Notes: generated from the sequence alone by a model not told the origin. A stretch of 64,000 bases of DNA from Megamerina dolium (GCA_963854835.1 OY978529.1:8173501-8237500), one strand, 5' to 3'; shown: positions 45,271 to 57,395, counted from the stretch's first letter. Program-made: numbers and translations.

Positions 45271-45861
45271 CGTCGTTATAGTCAAAATTAAGATCAGCTT
45301 AAATTTAATAGCGACAAATTTGACATATTTCTCATGTCAAAATCGGTCTAAAAGCAGATTTTAAAATAATATTACGTTTTTATTTTGTGAACATTTAATT
45401 CTATTTGAATCAACCTTGTTCGATCACTGGATTCTGTCAATAATAATTGCAAGACTTATTTTGTACTACTATATATAGCAATAATTTATTTAATCAACTC
45501 TATTTACAATCAACTATTTAGAATAACACTTTAATGTACTTACAACTTTTACCACTGATACTGTATCAATGTTTGCGCGATCACTTTCGGAACTCAATTG
45601 ATTTCATTTGTCAACAACTGGGTCTATTTATACTCTGTGGCAACACTCCAGAATCTTCCTTTATCGTAGTCGAGTTTCTTCTCTTTCTTTCTCGTTGGCT
45701 TGTTCTGGTTATCGCCTATTTCTATTTCTTTTTGTTGACATTCGATTTCGATGTTGCCAATATTCGTGTCACTCACAATAGTGTCATTCACAATAGTGAT
45801 GAGTAACCAACCATCGATACTCGTTACAATAAGATGATCTTAATTTTAATTATAACTACAG
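45271..45861. mobile_element. Candidate inverted-repeat element, 591 bp
   Basis: Left end cgttatagtcaaaattaaga and right end, mirrored, gttataattaaaattaagat: about 30 bp of imperfect inverted repeat. The interior has no coding. On the minus strand it holds a TATA-like gagtataaataga, so an LTR-like promoter is also conceivable. A third, partial copy of the end lies near 59000. Class and target duplication are not defined. Confidence 0.45.
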
Positions 45862-46087
45862 GCTTGAATGTTCAGCTCTAATTGCCTGTTCAATGTTATC
45901 GAGCAGAGCTGTACTGAAAATGAAGGCAGTATTATTTTTAGCTCAAAATTGACAGGCATTTTCGAATACTTATTACATCACGAAATGGCATTTTTGAAAT
46001 CAAATTTATTACGATATACTTGGTATAAACAAACAATTACTCAGCACGTCAAAATTGAACTTGTTACACACATGCGCACAAAAATAT

Positions 46088-46290
46088 GGGTGGGTGCCGT
46101 ACCTCAGTGCGTTGATCTTCTGATCTATAAGTCATGGATTCAATCCCAGGTTGAAACGCAATACCTACTTATCAGCGAGCTTTTTATAATTCTTCCGGCA
46201 GCAATAATTTTCCATAAAAATGCTAATAAAAAATTTTGTAACAAGTAAGTCCTTTCTAATACTGTCCAAAATTTAAGACGCACTGTAATT
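46088..46290 (+). mobile_element. tRNA-derived SINE, shortened
   Basis: Head gggtgccgtacctcagtgcg and box B-like gattcaatcccagg. The body is strongly deleted and ends near aatttaagacgcac. Confidence 0.82.
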
Positions 46291-46559
46291 TTTCTTCCAT
46301 TTTTATCGGTTTCAGTAATAATTACCTTTCAGAAGCAATAAATTGTTAGCCTAAGGTCCCAATCCACACGATGGGGCTACCATATTTGATTTAGCTGGAG
46401 GGAGCAGCGTTTCTAAATCCAGGCGCTTGCTACAAGACAGACGCTGTTTGCAGCCGCCCACTATAGAACAGACTCTGCAGAGTTTGGGCTTGGTGCTTAT
46501 TTAAAGGCGGCATCTTCCTCGCCTTGTCAATGCTGGCTTCGTCTTTGTAATATTTCACA

Positions 46560-46945
46560 GAGTACAGGGCCCACACCAGCAGTTAACCACCAGGACAAAA
46601 CTAAGAATTTTCAACTCGAATGCGAAGTCTGTACTGCTTTATGGTTGCGAAACGTAGTCTGTAGCCGTCTCACCTACAAAAAAGCACCAAAGCTGTATAA
46701 ACCGCTGTTTAAGAGCTATACTGCGCATATGGTGGCCAGATAACTGGATTTCAAATGACGAGCTCCTTACTCGAAGCGGACAAAGGCCGGTTGAGAATTG
46801 CAATACACGAACGAAAGTGGAAATGGATAGGCCATACAATCTGCAAACCTGGGACTGACATTAGCAGAATGTCTCTAGACTGGAATCCGCAATACTCTCG
46901 CCGAAGAGGACGGCCGAAGGGAATGTCGCAGATAAAGTCAAAAAC
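46560..46945 (+). pseudogene. RTE-type LINE C-terminal half
   Basis: Reads TKLRIFNSNAKSVLLYGCET, SCINRCLRAILRIWWPDNWI, SNDELLTRSGQRP, then (frameshift) WKWIGHTICKPGTDISRM and WNPQYSRRRGRPKG. This is the typical C-terminal region of RTE-clade LINEs (INRCLR-ILRI-WP ... RKW-WIGHTLRK ... WNPQG-R-RGRPK). Short and without a visible 3' tail; different from the TAAG-tailed family. Confidence 0.8.
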
Positions 46946-47924
46946 TGCAAATCGACCACAATGGAATTTATTTGTATCAGCACTTTGCGCCCCATTTTGT
47001 TTTGCAAATATTCAAAATCTGTTTGAATTTCTTAGGTGTGATTATAAATGTTCATTTGACTTATGAAAGAACATAAGATTAAAAGCGTTTTGATTTTTCA
47101 TATTGCTAACAAACAGCTTTGCTGTATTTGCAGCCTATATGGCCCTCGTTGGTCATTTTGCAACAAATGCGACAATTAGTGGAACTTTTTCTTGAGGACT
47201 AATTGGTCAAATCTTTGACCAATCTAAATCTAGATTTAAAATTAATTTCATTATATAACAGTGACTTTCAGAGAGTTCTACAAAGAGATACAATAATATA
47301 TTTACTGATTACAAATCCCGTGGGATACACTCTTAAGATGGGGAAAAAAATGTCGCTTTATTTCAAATGTATGATTCTAAAGAATAAAGAGCCAAGCAGA
47401 TCTCTCCTCCAAATCCCTTCTGGCTATGCCACTGACTCTATTATACCTACATATATATTTTATGGTTAACAGTTCTCAGGTAAAAAGTTAAACTGAAGTT
47501 AATCAGAGCCGCAGCAAATCATTTTGACTCCTGAGGCAAACGAATTTTGCGCACTTAAAGCAGTGGCGTGTATAACAACATCCCGATTGTTTTAGAAAAT
47601 AATCGGGTGCAAAACGACGACAAACTTTTGTTTTTGTTCTGCTCTAATCCAGACCATGTTAGTAATTATGCCGTCGATAATGTGTGGCCATGATGGAGGA
47701 ACGTGATAATTAATAATTTGTTGATGGTTTGCACTCATGATTTCTAACTCTGGATCTTTAATTTCTGCAACTATTTCTAAGTGTGGCGTTACATTCAAAG
47801 TTTGCCCATAGATTTGGACTCTCAAGATGTGAAATTGTTTTCGAAATTTCAATTTCAATTTCAACGTAACATACAAACCTACTTTTGCACGATAGTCAGT
47901 AAAATTTTTTACAAAAATATTACT
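46946..47924. other. Non-coding, no feature seen
   Basis: AT-rich sequence with small frames that do not match a protein I recognise. Confidence 0.35.
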
Positions 47925-48303
47925 CTGGGACAACTATGTATTAAGACTCGAACCATATCTCACCAATCAAGTGCGCCATCTATGTGTGAGCACATGAGTT
48001 TTGAAGCTTCAACCTTCCTCTACTAACTGTCAAAATTTCATTTGGCATTTGGTTGACATTTAATGTTTATTGACATTCATTTTACAAAACACGTGTTCGT
48101 TTGATGTTCAAATTTTAACATGAAATTTAACACACAGCACTCATTGTTCGTCAATTTTTAGCTCGGAATCAGGTCTGTGTGTTAAATCACCCGCCGTATT
48201 CACCTGATTTGCCACCGTGCGACTTCTTTTTGTTCCCAAAACTGAAATTGAAGTTGAAAGGATGCTTTTTTGATGGCATTCAGACCATACAACGGGCTTC
48301 GAA
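47925..48303 (+). mobile_element. Mariner deletion derivative, copy 2, 3'-truncated
   Basis: Starts at the inner part of the end repeat (gggacaactatgtattaaga) and follows the copy at 13576 almost base for base through the 5' region (tttggttgacatttaatgtt) and across the same deletion junction (gctcggaatcaggt then aatcacccgccgtattcacc). It stops at acaacgggcttcga, where unrelated sequence begins. The outermost bases of the left end are also lost. Confidence 0.88.
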
Positions 48304-48896
48304 ACTTTTTGACTTGTGTTCTTACTAATGTTTACCAATATTGAATGAATATGTGTGGTTGAGGAAATAATACCATTTTTAAAAAGTATTCGGCAATTGT
48401 CCATTTTCGGATTGTTGACGTTTTTGGTACTTACAGTTTTCGGTTCCACGTTTCTGTATTTCACATCATCTATATAATTTCGCGACGGTAAAAACCAGCA
48501 TACTATATAAAGTGGTTCAATAAAGACATATGAAAATTTACAATATTAATGTTTTTTATAAAGATTTTTTTTTAATCAAATAATTTTTCCATTATTCTTG
48601 TAACTTTTCGATGCCTTTAGAAAATAATTTCTCTTTTAACACCTCAAAATATGAATTATTTTGGCGATGGCTTTTTTATTTCATTCAAATCATTCATATA
48701 AAAATCGCTGCGATCCAAAATTGGTGAAAATGGTTGATGAGAGTGTAACCATTTCGTTCCCTATCCTATTGAATTTTGACTGCAAGGTATTTGGTTGCTG
48801 TTTGGACTCAGATAACCAGATCCATGATTCACATCAGCAGTTTCTATCCAGTACGAGAAATTCTTTGGATTGAAATAGATGTAAACATATCCAAAG
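48304..48896. other. Non-coding, no feature seen
   Basis: No recognised signal. Confidence 0.35.
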
Positions 48897-49195
48897 ATGG
48901 TTCAATCCCCGGCTGAAGCATAATGAAATTAATATCGAAAAGATTTTTCTTTCGAAGGGTACCCACCTGTCGCCAAGCAATTGGCAATTCTTCCGGCAGT
49001 AACAATTTGCCATGGAAAAGTTTCTGAAAGAGCTCAGTGACAATGCTCAGAAAAAGTGATGTCACAAGGGTTCTGCCGTTCGGAACCGGCGAAAATAAGT
49101 AGATCCCTTCTAATACTGTCCAAAATTTAACACGCACAACAGTAATGGAAGTGAAGCTCGGCCAAAGAGCCCTTCAGGGTTTTAAGTGCCAATAT
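48897..49195 (+). mobile_element. tRNA-derived SINE, head truncated
   Basis: Starts within box B (ggttcaatccccggctgaag) and is then collinear with the full body and tail: ctgtcgccaagcaattggca, ccgttcggaaccggc, agggttttaagtgccaata. A/T-rich 3' end. Confidence 0.9.
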
Positions 49196-49998
49196 TAATT
49201 AATTAAAAATTAGTACATTATTTGATATTTTTATTATTTCTACTAACTTACGCACTGACACTTATGGATCGTCCAATATGATGTCGTGGATAGGTTCGAT
49301 CGTTTGTTGTATTTACTAAGCCAACTTTTGACTTCCAAAAAATATTCAATAAAATTGTATTTTATTTTATTTTGCGCTCCCCATACAAGCGCTTAGTCGC
49401 CTCACCCTCAGAGCGGCTCTGAAGTCAACACTACTTTAATGCATACATTAGATATGAACATCGTACATACATATATTAATAATAGATTTGTGTGAGTTTG
49501 TGTATGAGACAAAACAGTTAACTACTATATACAAAATAATATAATAATTTAATATAATTAAGTCTATTCTTTCTCATTTTGATGTAACAAATAAAAATTG
49601 TAAACAAATCTATGGCATATTTCGATTTTGTACAAAACAAAACTTTTTTATAAACTTACGTTCTGTTTGTTTAGCAATGTCATTATGCTTAATCTTGATG
49701 GTTTTATTTTTGATTTTGATCAACTCTACGCTCTAGAAACAAACTCATTAAGACTAAATATGTATGTATATATATGTAGGTTAATATACTCGTCTCTGAA
49801 TACTTTGAAGTGTATGAGTACTGGTAGTTTACTATACAATTTTTTTCTTATCCAAATATCCACAGTACAGTGTGAGAAATGTGAAACTGAATTGTCAAAA
49901 GTTAAAACATTAACAATTTTGTCTTTTCCAGGGGAAAAAAAAACAACTTTCGAAATGCTTAAATCCATTTTTTCTCGGCTTATATATGCTACTATTTA
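49196..49998. other. Non-coding, no feature seen
   Basis: A frame at 49628 upward overlaps the mariner on the opposite strand and has no recognised content. Confidence 0.35.
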
Positions 49999-50035
49999 TA
50001 TTTCGGGACTAGCAAATAATAAAAAACAAACAGCT

Positions 50036-51420
50036 TTATTGTTTTTCAAAATATTCACCATGATGATCAATGCACTTTTGCATTCGTTCAAACCATTTGT
50101 CATAGCAGTTTTTCCATTCCGCTTGAGACACTTCCAAAACATGGTTTTTGAACGCTTCAAATGCTCGTTTGGCGCTCGTAAATCGTTGACCACGCAGTTT
50201 ACCTTTGATATTCGGGAACAAGAAGAAGTCATTGGGTGCCAAATCAGGACTGTACGGAGGATGAGTCATCAATTCGAGGTTTTGACTGCTTAAAAATTCA
50301 CCTGTTTGAAGCTTGTCATGATGGAGAATGATTGGCGGTTGGTTTTGCGATTTTCTCTGAAGACTTCCGGCAAACAAATGGTCCTATACCACTCAGAATT
50401 GACCATCCTACATTGCTCAAGCGGAACAGTGGCCACATGACCCATTCGACCGAAGAAACAGGCGCCCAATTGCTTCGACGTGCTGCGGGCTCGAACAACT
50501 ATTGTTGGATTTGGTTCGTCTTGGAACACCCACACGGACGATTGCTGTTTTTTTTTCCGGTTTATACTCATATATCCATGATTCGTCACCTGTCACGATT
50601 TTATACACACATTTTGAAGCACCACTGTCGAACTTTTTAAGCATTTTCTTACAGCAATCGACGCAACCTTTTTTTTTTTTTAAATAAAAAATTAATATGT
50701 GGCACTTAAAGCCCCAAAGGGCTCATTGGCCGAGCTTCTCTTCCATTACTGTTGTGCGTCTTAAATTTTGGACAGTATTAGAAGGGACCTACTTATTTTA
50801 GCCGGTTGCGAACGGCAGAACACTTGTGACATCACTTTTTCTGAGCTTTGTCACAGAGTTCTTTTTAGAAGCTTTTTCATGGCAAGTTGTTACTGTCGGA
50901 AGAATTGCCAATTGCTTGCCGACAGGTGGGTACCGTTCGAAAGAAAAATCTTATCGATATTAAATTTGTTATGCATCAGCCGGGTATTGAACCACCGACC
51001 TACAGATCAGAAGGCGAACACACTAACCACTGAGCTACCGCACCTTTTTTTTTTTTTTTTAGCTATTAATAAATTATGGGGTATCCAACGACCGCAAATT
51101 TTTTTAACAACTAACTCCTCATGCAAAATGGAATATCTTGAAGTGAAACTAATATCCAAGAATGCCTCTATTTCACGATATGTCAGAAGACGATCTTGTA
51201 TTATCAGTTTTTTAGTCGATTTTGGACGACCTGCAAGGAATTCGTCGGCGACCGAACTACGACAACGATTGAATTCACAACACCAGCGATGTACTGTGGT
51301 TTTTGATGATGCTTTATCGCCACACAAAGAACTGAGTTCATCGATACATTCTTGTTGGGATAATCCACGCCGAAAGTTGTGGAAAATTATCCAACGAAAA
51401 CCTTCTCTTGAAATATCCAT
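50036..51420 (-). pseudogene. Mariner transposase split by a SINE
   Basis: Starts at 51420: MDISREGFRWIIFHNFRRGL, SQQECIDELSSLCGDKASSK, TTVHRWCCEFNR (helix-turn-helix), then GRPKS and KKICGRWIPHNLLIAK. There the 363-bp SINE interrupts. The frame resumes at KKMLKKFDSGASKCVYKIVT, GDESWIYEYKPE (first Asp), then a frameshifted middle (VWVFQDEPNPTIVVRARSTS). After another shift come IILHHDKLQTGEFLSSQN (second Asp block, with HHDK in place of HHDN), MTHPPYSPDLAPNDFFLFPN (third Asp) and RMQKCIDHHGEYFEKQ. Apart from the SINE and two shifts it is well preserved. The insertion is in an A-rich run, which gave a poly(A) target duplication. Confidence 0.88.
50682..51044 (-). mobile_element. Full-length tRNA-derived SINE inside a mariner
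   Basis: On the minus strand it begins ggtgcggtagctcagtggtt, has box B-like ggtggttcaatacccgg and ends ggggctttaagtgccacata with ttaattttttattt. Both flanks are A-rich (51045-51060 and 50669-50681 on the other strand), the duplicated target. It defines both ends of the family at about 360 bp. Confidence 0.93.
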
Positions 51421-51582
51421 TTTTTGACAAAATTGATTTTCTTAACTCACTGTAAACGAAACGTTGTGAGCACATTTCTGCTAAAAAATGTCAAAAATTA
51501 TTATGGTGTTGCCAGATTTTAGCTATTGACATTAGTGTTGCCAGATCCCGAAATATACATAGTAACCATCATATATACATAC

Positions 51583-51950
51583 ATTCTGTCAAATAAGTAC
51601 CCGGAAATTCTAATTTTTAATTTTCCCTTTGAGAATATTTCAAAAAAAATTTTTTCCCAGGTTGGCACAACTTTCAGCCACTATTCTGTGAATTTTTATT
51701 GCTATGTGTCATTTAGTTTGGTTACGGCGTCATTAGGAACAAGTCAACCTTTTGTGTGCGTTGCGATTTCTTCCCGCCCCTCTTTGAACGATTTATACCA
51801 ATCGTAAACTTGAGTTTTCGACATGAATCACCAAATGTTTTTTTTTTTTTTTTCAACATTTCCAACGTTTTGGCACAAGAAATTTCGTTTGAAACACAAA
51901 ATTTCACACAAACACTTTGTTCGATATTTTTATCCATAGTAAAAATGTCT
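51583..51950 (-). pseudogene. Mariner N-terminal fragment
   Basis: The minus strand reads MDKNIEQSVCVKFCVSNEIS, CAKTLEMLKKKKKTFGDSC, matching the N-terminal helix-turn-helix of a mariner branch (EQR-C-KFCV-NEISCAESL-ML). A shift then leads to a few residues (RVYDW-like) and the tail breaks down. The sequence ctgtcaaataagtacccgg near 51588 is a possible end. The catalytic domain is absent. Confidence 0.6.
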
Positions 51951-52984
51951 AATGTTCGATCTAGGCGAAAAAAAATCAATATTAGTACTCAGATTGTACT
52001 ACTTTCGGCAACCAACATTGATGACGTAGGAATAATGATAATTTTACTCTACTATTTCCTGTTTCCCACATGTGCGCATACTATACTCGTATTGTCGAAA
52101 TTCTCTAGCATGGAAGTAATTACAGATTGGTTTGGTTGTGGTTTCAAGTACCACAAAGTGACCGTTGTATTTGTGTGCTTTATTGTAATTGTGACTATAT
52201 TCACATATTTCATATAAAATGACTTACTTTTTGCTTCTTCATCGAATGTATACGTTACAAAAGCATCAATTAGTGTGCCATTTGTGTATCTGCATATGTA
52301 AAATATATTTTCTCGCAAAAGTAGGTAGAACATCACAAAGATCTTTTACGTGCCAGTCAGCGAGGGCGAAAGTTGGCAAAGCATGTATTGTAGTAACATC
52401 AATATGCATGATCGATAGAGAATATATTCTTATTCTTAACGAATCAATGTGTTTTATTTTCATTGCAGCATATATACGAGTATGTATATAGACAGAAAAG
52501 ATACTATGATGATGAGCGATACACAGTAATGGACATTCGTCATGCGCCATATATCTCACAAATACCTCAACAACAAAATTTTATCGTTTAGGATACAATA
52601 AATGAATGTATTTTAGTAATTAATTAATTAATTAATGGACGCTACCTAGAAATCCAGTACTGAACAACTCGCATGCACAGGAATATGAGTTGAAAAGTTT
52701 TGCGCTTTACCGACTCATACACCTAGGGCATAATGAGTAATGCAGTGTGTGCATTAGGTTGGGTCGCTAACCATACAAAAGTACAAAATTTCAAATGCTT
52801 ACCCCTTAATTGAAAGCTTACTTTGAGGTCAGCAAAGCACCATTTAAGAAAACGTTATTGGACCGCGGGAAAAACGCACAAAACGCAAGGAGAGAACTTA
52901 CTTATGGAGGGATATCTATGACTACTTTCGTGGATATAGAAGATATCTTTGATAAAAAAAAAAAGTGATGGTTCTTACCACTCG
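51951..52984. other. Non-coding; TTAA run and a possible transposon end
   Basis: A TTAA tandem at about 52615-52635. The string attaggttgggtcgctaacc at 52755 resembles 33563. No gene recognised. Confidence 0.4.
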
Positions 52985-54190
52985 TGAAGTTAGCTCAACC
53001 ATTATTAGATGGGTGTACCGTTGATGCATTGGGCCCTAAGCTCTCAAAATGGGAGTTACAGGCTAAGAGGTACATTAAATAGTCAGAAGCTGACCACAGG
53101 GGGTTGCGGTCGACTCTCTCTCTCTATTTTGGACTCAAAAGGCATACACATTATTGGATACTTAGATGACATACCATGTACAGAGAGTGGCTACTTCTTG
53201 GACACTATTTCAGATTTCATGAGAGTTCAAAATTTAATAACCAAAAGATTTTTATTTGTAGGGGAAATACCTAGTAGAAGCATTAGAAGCTTTCGTCGGG
53301 TTTCTGGCGGCGGAGTTAGTTGAATTTATTACGGTCGCGAAGGTCTGCATTCTGTATATACTTATAATATGTTTATAAGAGTTAAGTTGGACTAGTATAC
53401 TGGATATTGAACGTCGGCACGCATACTGATTGCATCCAATGCTTGCTAGGTGAAACCTGGAGAGCCATTAATATTTTCGTACCATTTTCTAACGGACTGA
53501 CGGATGTGGTAGTATATTTATTATTATTATTATTATTTATTATTTAATTTTTTACTTTGCTTCCCCACTCTTTTGTCTTGTTTATACCCTTTTACTATAA
53601 TCCAGACAGGGCTAACAATGGATTCCCTTAGGCTCTTTGCATCGAACATCAACGTCACCAAGAAAGTAAAGTACCTAGGGGTTATTCTGGATAACAAGAT
53701 GACAATGATAGATGATGATAATATCCAGATGGGCAAGCGGGTATTGCATTAGTGTAAAAGAGTGTGTGGTCTCACGTGGGGAATTACTCTTAGAGCAGTA
53801 CACTGGCTCTACACAACGATAGTAAGGCCCTTAATAGCGTATGACGCTGTAGTCTGGTGGCCTAATGTCACCTAAAAGGCCGCGAAGAGAAATTTAGATA
53901 GGGTTCACAGACTGGTTTGCATTGGGATTATCACAGCTATCCGGACGACCACGGTAGAAACATTGGAAGTCTTTCTACAGCTGCTGCCGTTGGACTTGCA
54001 TATTATGAAGTCGGCGGTAATAACAGCATTACGCCTGAAGATGACCAATAATTGGTATGAATTCGAAACGGAGACAGGGCACAGGAGCATCAATTTGCTG
54101 GTACATAGCAGTGTGAAAGAGGCACATATGCCAATGGAAGGAATGAATAGACTAAAGATGAAAGGAAAATCACATGGAACACTCATATGA
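52985..54190 (+). pseudogene. R1/LOA-like LINE pol remnant
   Basis: The first part (52985-53240) reads ISDFMRVQNL after a GYLDDIPCTESGYFLDTISD-type palm block (the usual FADD reads YLDD). A central gap follows. The second part (53600-54190) reads MDSLRLFASNINVTKKVKYL, GVILDNKMTM, KRVCGLTWGITLRAVHWLYT, TIVRPLIAYDAVVWWPNVT, NLDRVHRLVCIGIITAIRTT, LLPLDLHIMKSAVITALRLK. This is the thumb and connection region of R1/LOA-type pol proteins. Two stops and a frameshift; no RNase H seen. Confidence 0.75.
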
Positions 54191-54245
54191 TGTATGGGAA
54201 GTAACGACATCAGTATTTTCTGAATCTTGGGAGATAAAAAAAACA

Positions 54246-54432
54246 AATATGTAGCACTTAAAGCCCCGAAGGGCTCTTTGGCCGAGTTTCTCTTCCATTA
54301 CTATTTGCGTGTTAAATTTTGGACAGTATTAGAAGCGACCTTCTTATTTTAGCCGGTTCCGAACGGGAGACCCCTTATGACATCACTTTTTTCTGAGCTT
54401 TGTCACAGAGTTCTCTTAGAACTTCTTCTTAG
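54246..54432 (-). mobile_element. tRNA-derived SINE, 3' half
   Basis: The minus strand holds the tail (ggggctttaagtgctacata) and the body up to ctctgtgacaaagctcagaa. The head is missing, and the left (3') flank is A-rich. Confidence 0.88.
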
Positions 54433-54990
54433 TTATGCTTCAGTCGGCGATTACTCTTATGTGGGTTAAGAGACATATTGGTATATTGGTATGAAGCTGC
54501 AGACCCCTTGGCTAGGCAAGGATCTAAAGTTGAATTTTATGGGCCGGAGCCAGTAGTTTCACTTAGTGACCGTACAGTGACGGCAAAGTATTATCGCTTG
54601 AGTTCAAACCGCAGATGAGCATCCATTTTTGACGTAATGTTTCATCCTAGGGTATTTTTTAAAGCCCATTAATATACTTACAATTTCGACAGTATTTTCG
54701 CAATCATATACTTACGTGTATTTTCTGCTTCAATTCTTCTTTTTTATTTACCGTAGAGAATGTGCAAATTTAAATTCAGAATATTTATGAATTTCAAAAA
54801 TGTCTTATTTATTATTTTTCCTTTGACAAAACATTTCTAACGCTCCTGGATTTTACTTCGAATTAAGTGTCATTTCTGTTAGATAAAAAATCGGATTTTT
54901 TCACTCGTATAACAATATACCTATGTATACTTTAATGTTGTCCCTGGGTATTTGAACTCCTGTTTGGAGCTGTTTATCTCGAAAACAGGA

Positions 54991-55361
54991 GGCTAAGGTA
55001 ATTTTGTTCTTCATGGACCCCCACTATTTTTTCCAGGGGAGTATTTGTTTTTGTGTATGTGTTTAGGTTTTTCATTCAGCCTATTTTAAGTATCTGGTTC
55101 GGAGACTTAGAGGTAATGATTTAAAAACATTTAAACAATTTTATTATTTTCAGTAGAAACCCTATAGCTGTGCTGTACTGGGTGTTCTTGGGATCCAGGA
55201 TCCTGAATCTTTATTTTTATTATTTATTAAGAATTCTCTCAGCAGGTGGTTTTACGGTTCGAAAAAAAAGAAAAAGTACTGTTTTTAAGTAGATCTTTCC
55301 ACAGAGGCTAAGCATAGAAAAAAATAGTGGTGGTCCGTGAACAACAAAACTACCCTAACCT
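54991..55361. mobile_element. Candidate fold-back/MITE, 371 bp
   Basis: Arms of about 42 bp: ggtaattttgttcttcatgg then cccccactattttttcc at 54997-55034, mirrored at 55318-55358 as aaaatagtggtggtccgtga then acaacaaaactaccctaacc. A few mismatches. The interior is AT-rich with a ggatccaggatcc motif. No ORF. Confidence 0.6.
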
Positions 55362-55892
55362 ACAAAACTAACCTGACTATGAAGAGCAAAACGGTCTTTA
55401 ACCGAGTATTCTGGGGCAGTCACTCATTCCAGCAAGCCTATGCTGATCAGTATCAAAAATTATTGCCGCACAGTGTAATTATATGTGCCGAGCTTCAGTC
55501 CTATTGTTTTATATCTTCGTACGCAAAGTATAGTCAAGGCAGGCATCATTTTCAGCTGATTTCGTCCATTTTCGAACTCGTCCATTCTTTAACAAATGCA
55601 CTCGTAGCATATTCTGCTTGATAAATTTTGATACGTGCGCAAATCCATAATAAATTGTATTCATCATCCAAGGACTTTTCAGTTTCAAAATGTTATACGA
55701 CGAACTTCAGTTTGTAGACCCACAAATGTTTGTGTGGAAAAGCAGACAAGCAATGAATACCAAATGATTTGACTTGTTTTTACGCATACGACATTGACGA
55801 GACATCATAAGACAATACCAAATTTACAGTTATTATATCGTGTTCATGAGTACATTTTCATTTACTCGAGCTGAACTCTGATAGATATGCAT

Positions 55893-56967
55893 CAGGTCAG
55901 TCCATAAGTTCGTGCGTTATTTTTTCACAGTAAGCGCTTTTTGCGTTCACAAAAATGATTCGTGAGAGATAAAGGAACTATTTTTACTTTCTCTAAGGTA
56001 TTGTGCATTCAAAAAGTGATCGCGAATAGAACTCATGGAGAGAACACCGTGAGTGTAAGGACTGCGCAAAAGTGGTTTTCCAAATTCCGAAGTGGTGATT
56101 GTGACGTTGAGGATGCCTCACGCTCTGGTCGTCCTGAGGTCTCTAACTACGACGCCATGCTGGAACTCGTAGAAGCTGAGACAAGTTTGACAGTCGATAT
56201 GATGGCTGGAAGGTTAAATTCATCACATTGAACAGTTTTAAGGCACCTGGTTCAATTGAGTAAGATTCCAATGCTGAGAAAATGGGTTCCACATAAACTT
56301 TCCGTCGCAAACCTTCAGCAGAGAGTGAGAATGTGTGTTCTCAGCTACTGCAGCGGTTTGAAAATGAGTGTTTTTGAACCGTATTGCTACTGGGTCCTTT
56401 ACAATAATCCTGTTCGCAAACACTAGTGGTTAGATAAAGATGAAACATCAGAAGCAACCCCCAGCAATGGCCTCCTGTTGCTGGGATATGGCCGATATCA
56501 TTTCTTTTGATCTGCTTGAACCAAACCAGATGATCACAGCTGATTATTATTGCCATCAACTATCCAAACTGATAGATGCAAAGTTTTGTTTCTCCACGAC
56601 AATGCAAGACCGCATACCGCAAGACAGACCTTAGGCAAACTGAACGAGCTCGGCTGGGAGCTAATGCCGCATACGCACCATACTCTTCGAATATTGCACC
56701 TTGCGATTATTACCTTTTCCTTGGACTTCAGTCCCATTTAAGTAATAAGAACTACACCTCAAAAGAAGCTATAAAAAGAGATATCGACGCGTATTTTGGC
56801 TCCAAGGACAAGCAATTTTTTGAGCAGGGAAATAAACATTTTTTCTAACTTCGGGAAGACATTATTTACAATGCAGGAAAATATATTATTGATTAATAAA
56901 TACTGAAAACTTATTTTTTATTTATTTTAAAATCACCTAAGAAAAACGCACAAACTTATGGGCTCAC
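55893..56967 (+). mobile_element. Mariner with both ends, transposase decayed
   Basis: Ends ggtcagtccataagttcgtg and the mirrored cacaaacttatgggctcacc. Readings include RTAQKWFSKFRSGDCDVEDA, RSGRPEVSNYDAMLELVEAE, RKWVPHKLSVANLQQRVRMC, WLDKDETSEAT (first Asp region degraded), KVLFLHDNARPHTARQTLG (second Asp) and YSSNIAPCDYYLFLGLQSHL (third Asp, in another frame), then DIDAYFGSKDKQFFEQGNK. At least two stops and two frameshifts. Length 1075 bp. Confidence 0.82.
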
Positions 56968-57395
56968 CATACCATATTACATTTGTGGTTAATCTCTCTA
57001 CGACGAATACATTGTAAATTGCATTAAATGTTTTAAAATTGTGTTATTGTTTTTCATTTATTGAGACTTTATAATAATTTTATGAATGTTTTTATTGAAT
57101 TTATGATTTTCTAATAAATTAAAGCTAATCACTTCGTTGTTATTGGTAATATTTATCTTGTACAACACATATCGATATTCGCATTTAAAAATATTTGGGT
57201 CAACAATCAATATATGTGACGACAATCATTTTTGATTGACTTAATACTTAAATACAAATTAGCTACATGTACCCACTGTTGACATTATAAACAAATTATA
57301 GAAATAACAAAATCATTTTTTTATTTTGTTTGATATAAATACTCTAAATGAACATTTTTAGTATTGTCATCTCAATTCCTAATTTACAATTTATT
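56968..57395. other. Non-coding, no feature seen
   Basis: AT-rich, no recognised signal. Confidence 0.35.

Larger units (their letters stand above)
49999..51555 (-). mobile_element. Mellifera-like mariner carrying a SINE
   Basis: Inverted ends tatttcgggactagcaaa (left) and the mirrored tatttcgggatctggcaa (right), flanked by TA. Without the inserted SINE (50682-51044) the element is about 1190 bp, the expected size. It encodes one minus-strand transposase. Confidence 0.85.

Noticed and set aside
45435..45860. Solo LTR (TGTAGT ... TGACA on the minus strand)
   Set aside because: The flanks do not show a matching 4-5 bp duplication and no primer-binding site is evident; kept only as an alternative for the inverted-repeat element.
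49628..50293. 221-codon plus-strand ORF
   Set aside because: Its second half is antisense to the mariner transposase; the first half is low-complexity AT-rich DNA.
50768..51427. 219-codon plus-strand ORF
   Set aside because: Antisense read-through of the SINE and the mariner; no protein-like features.
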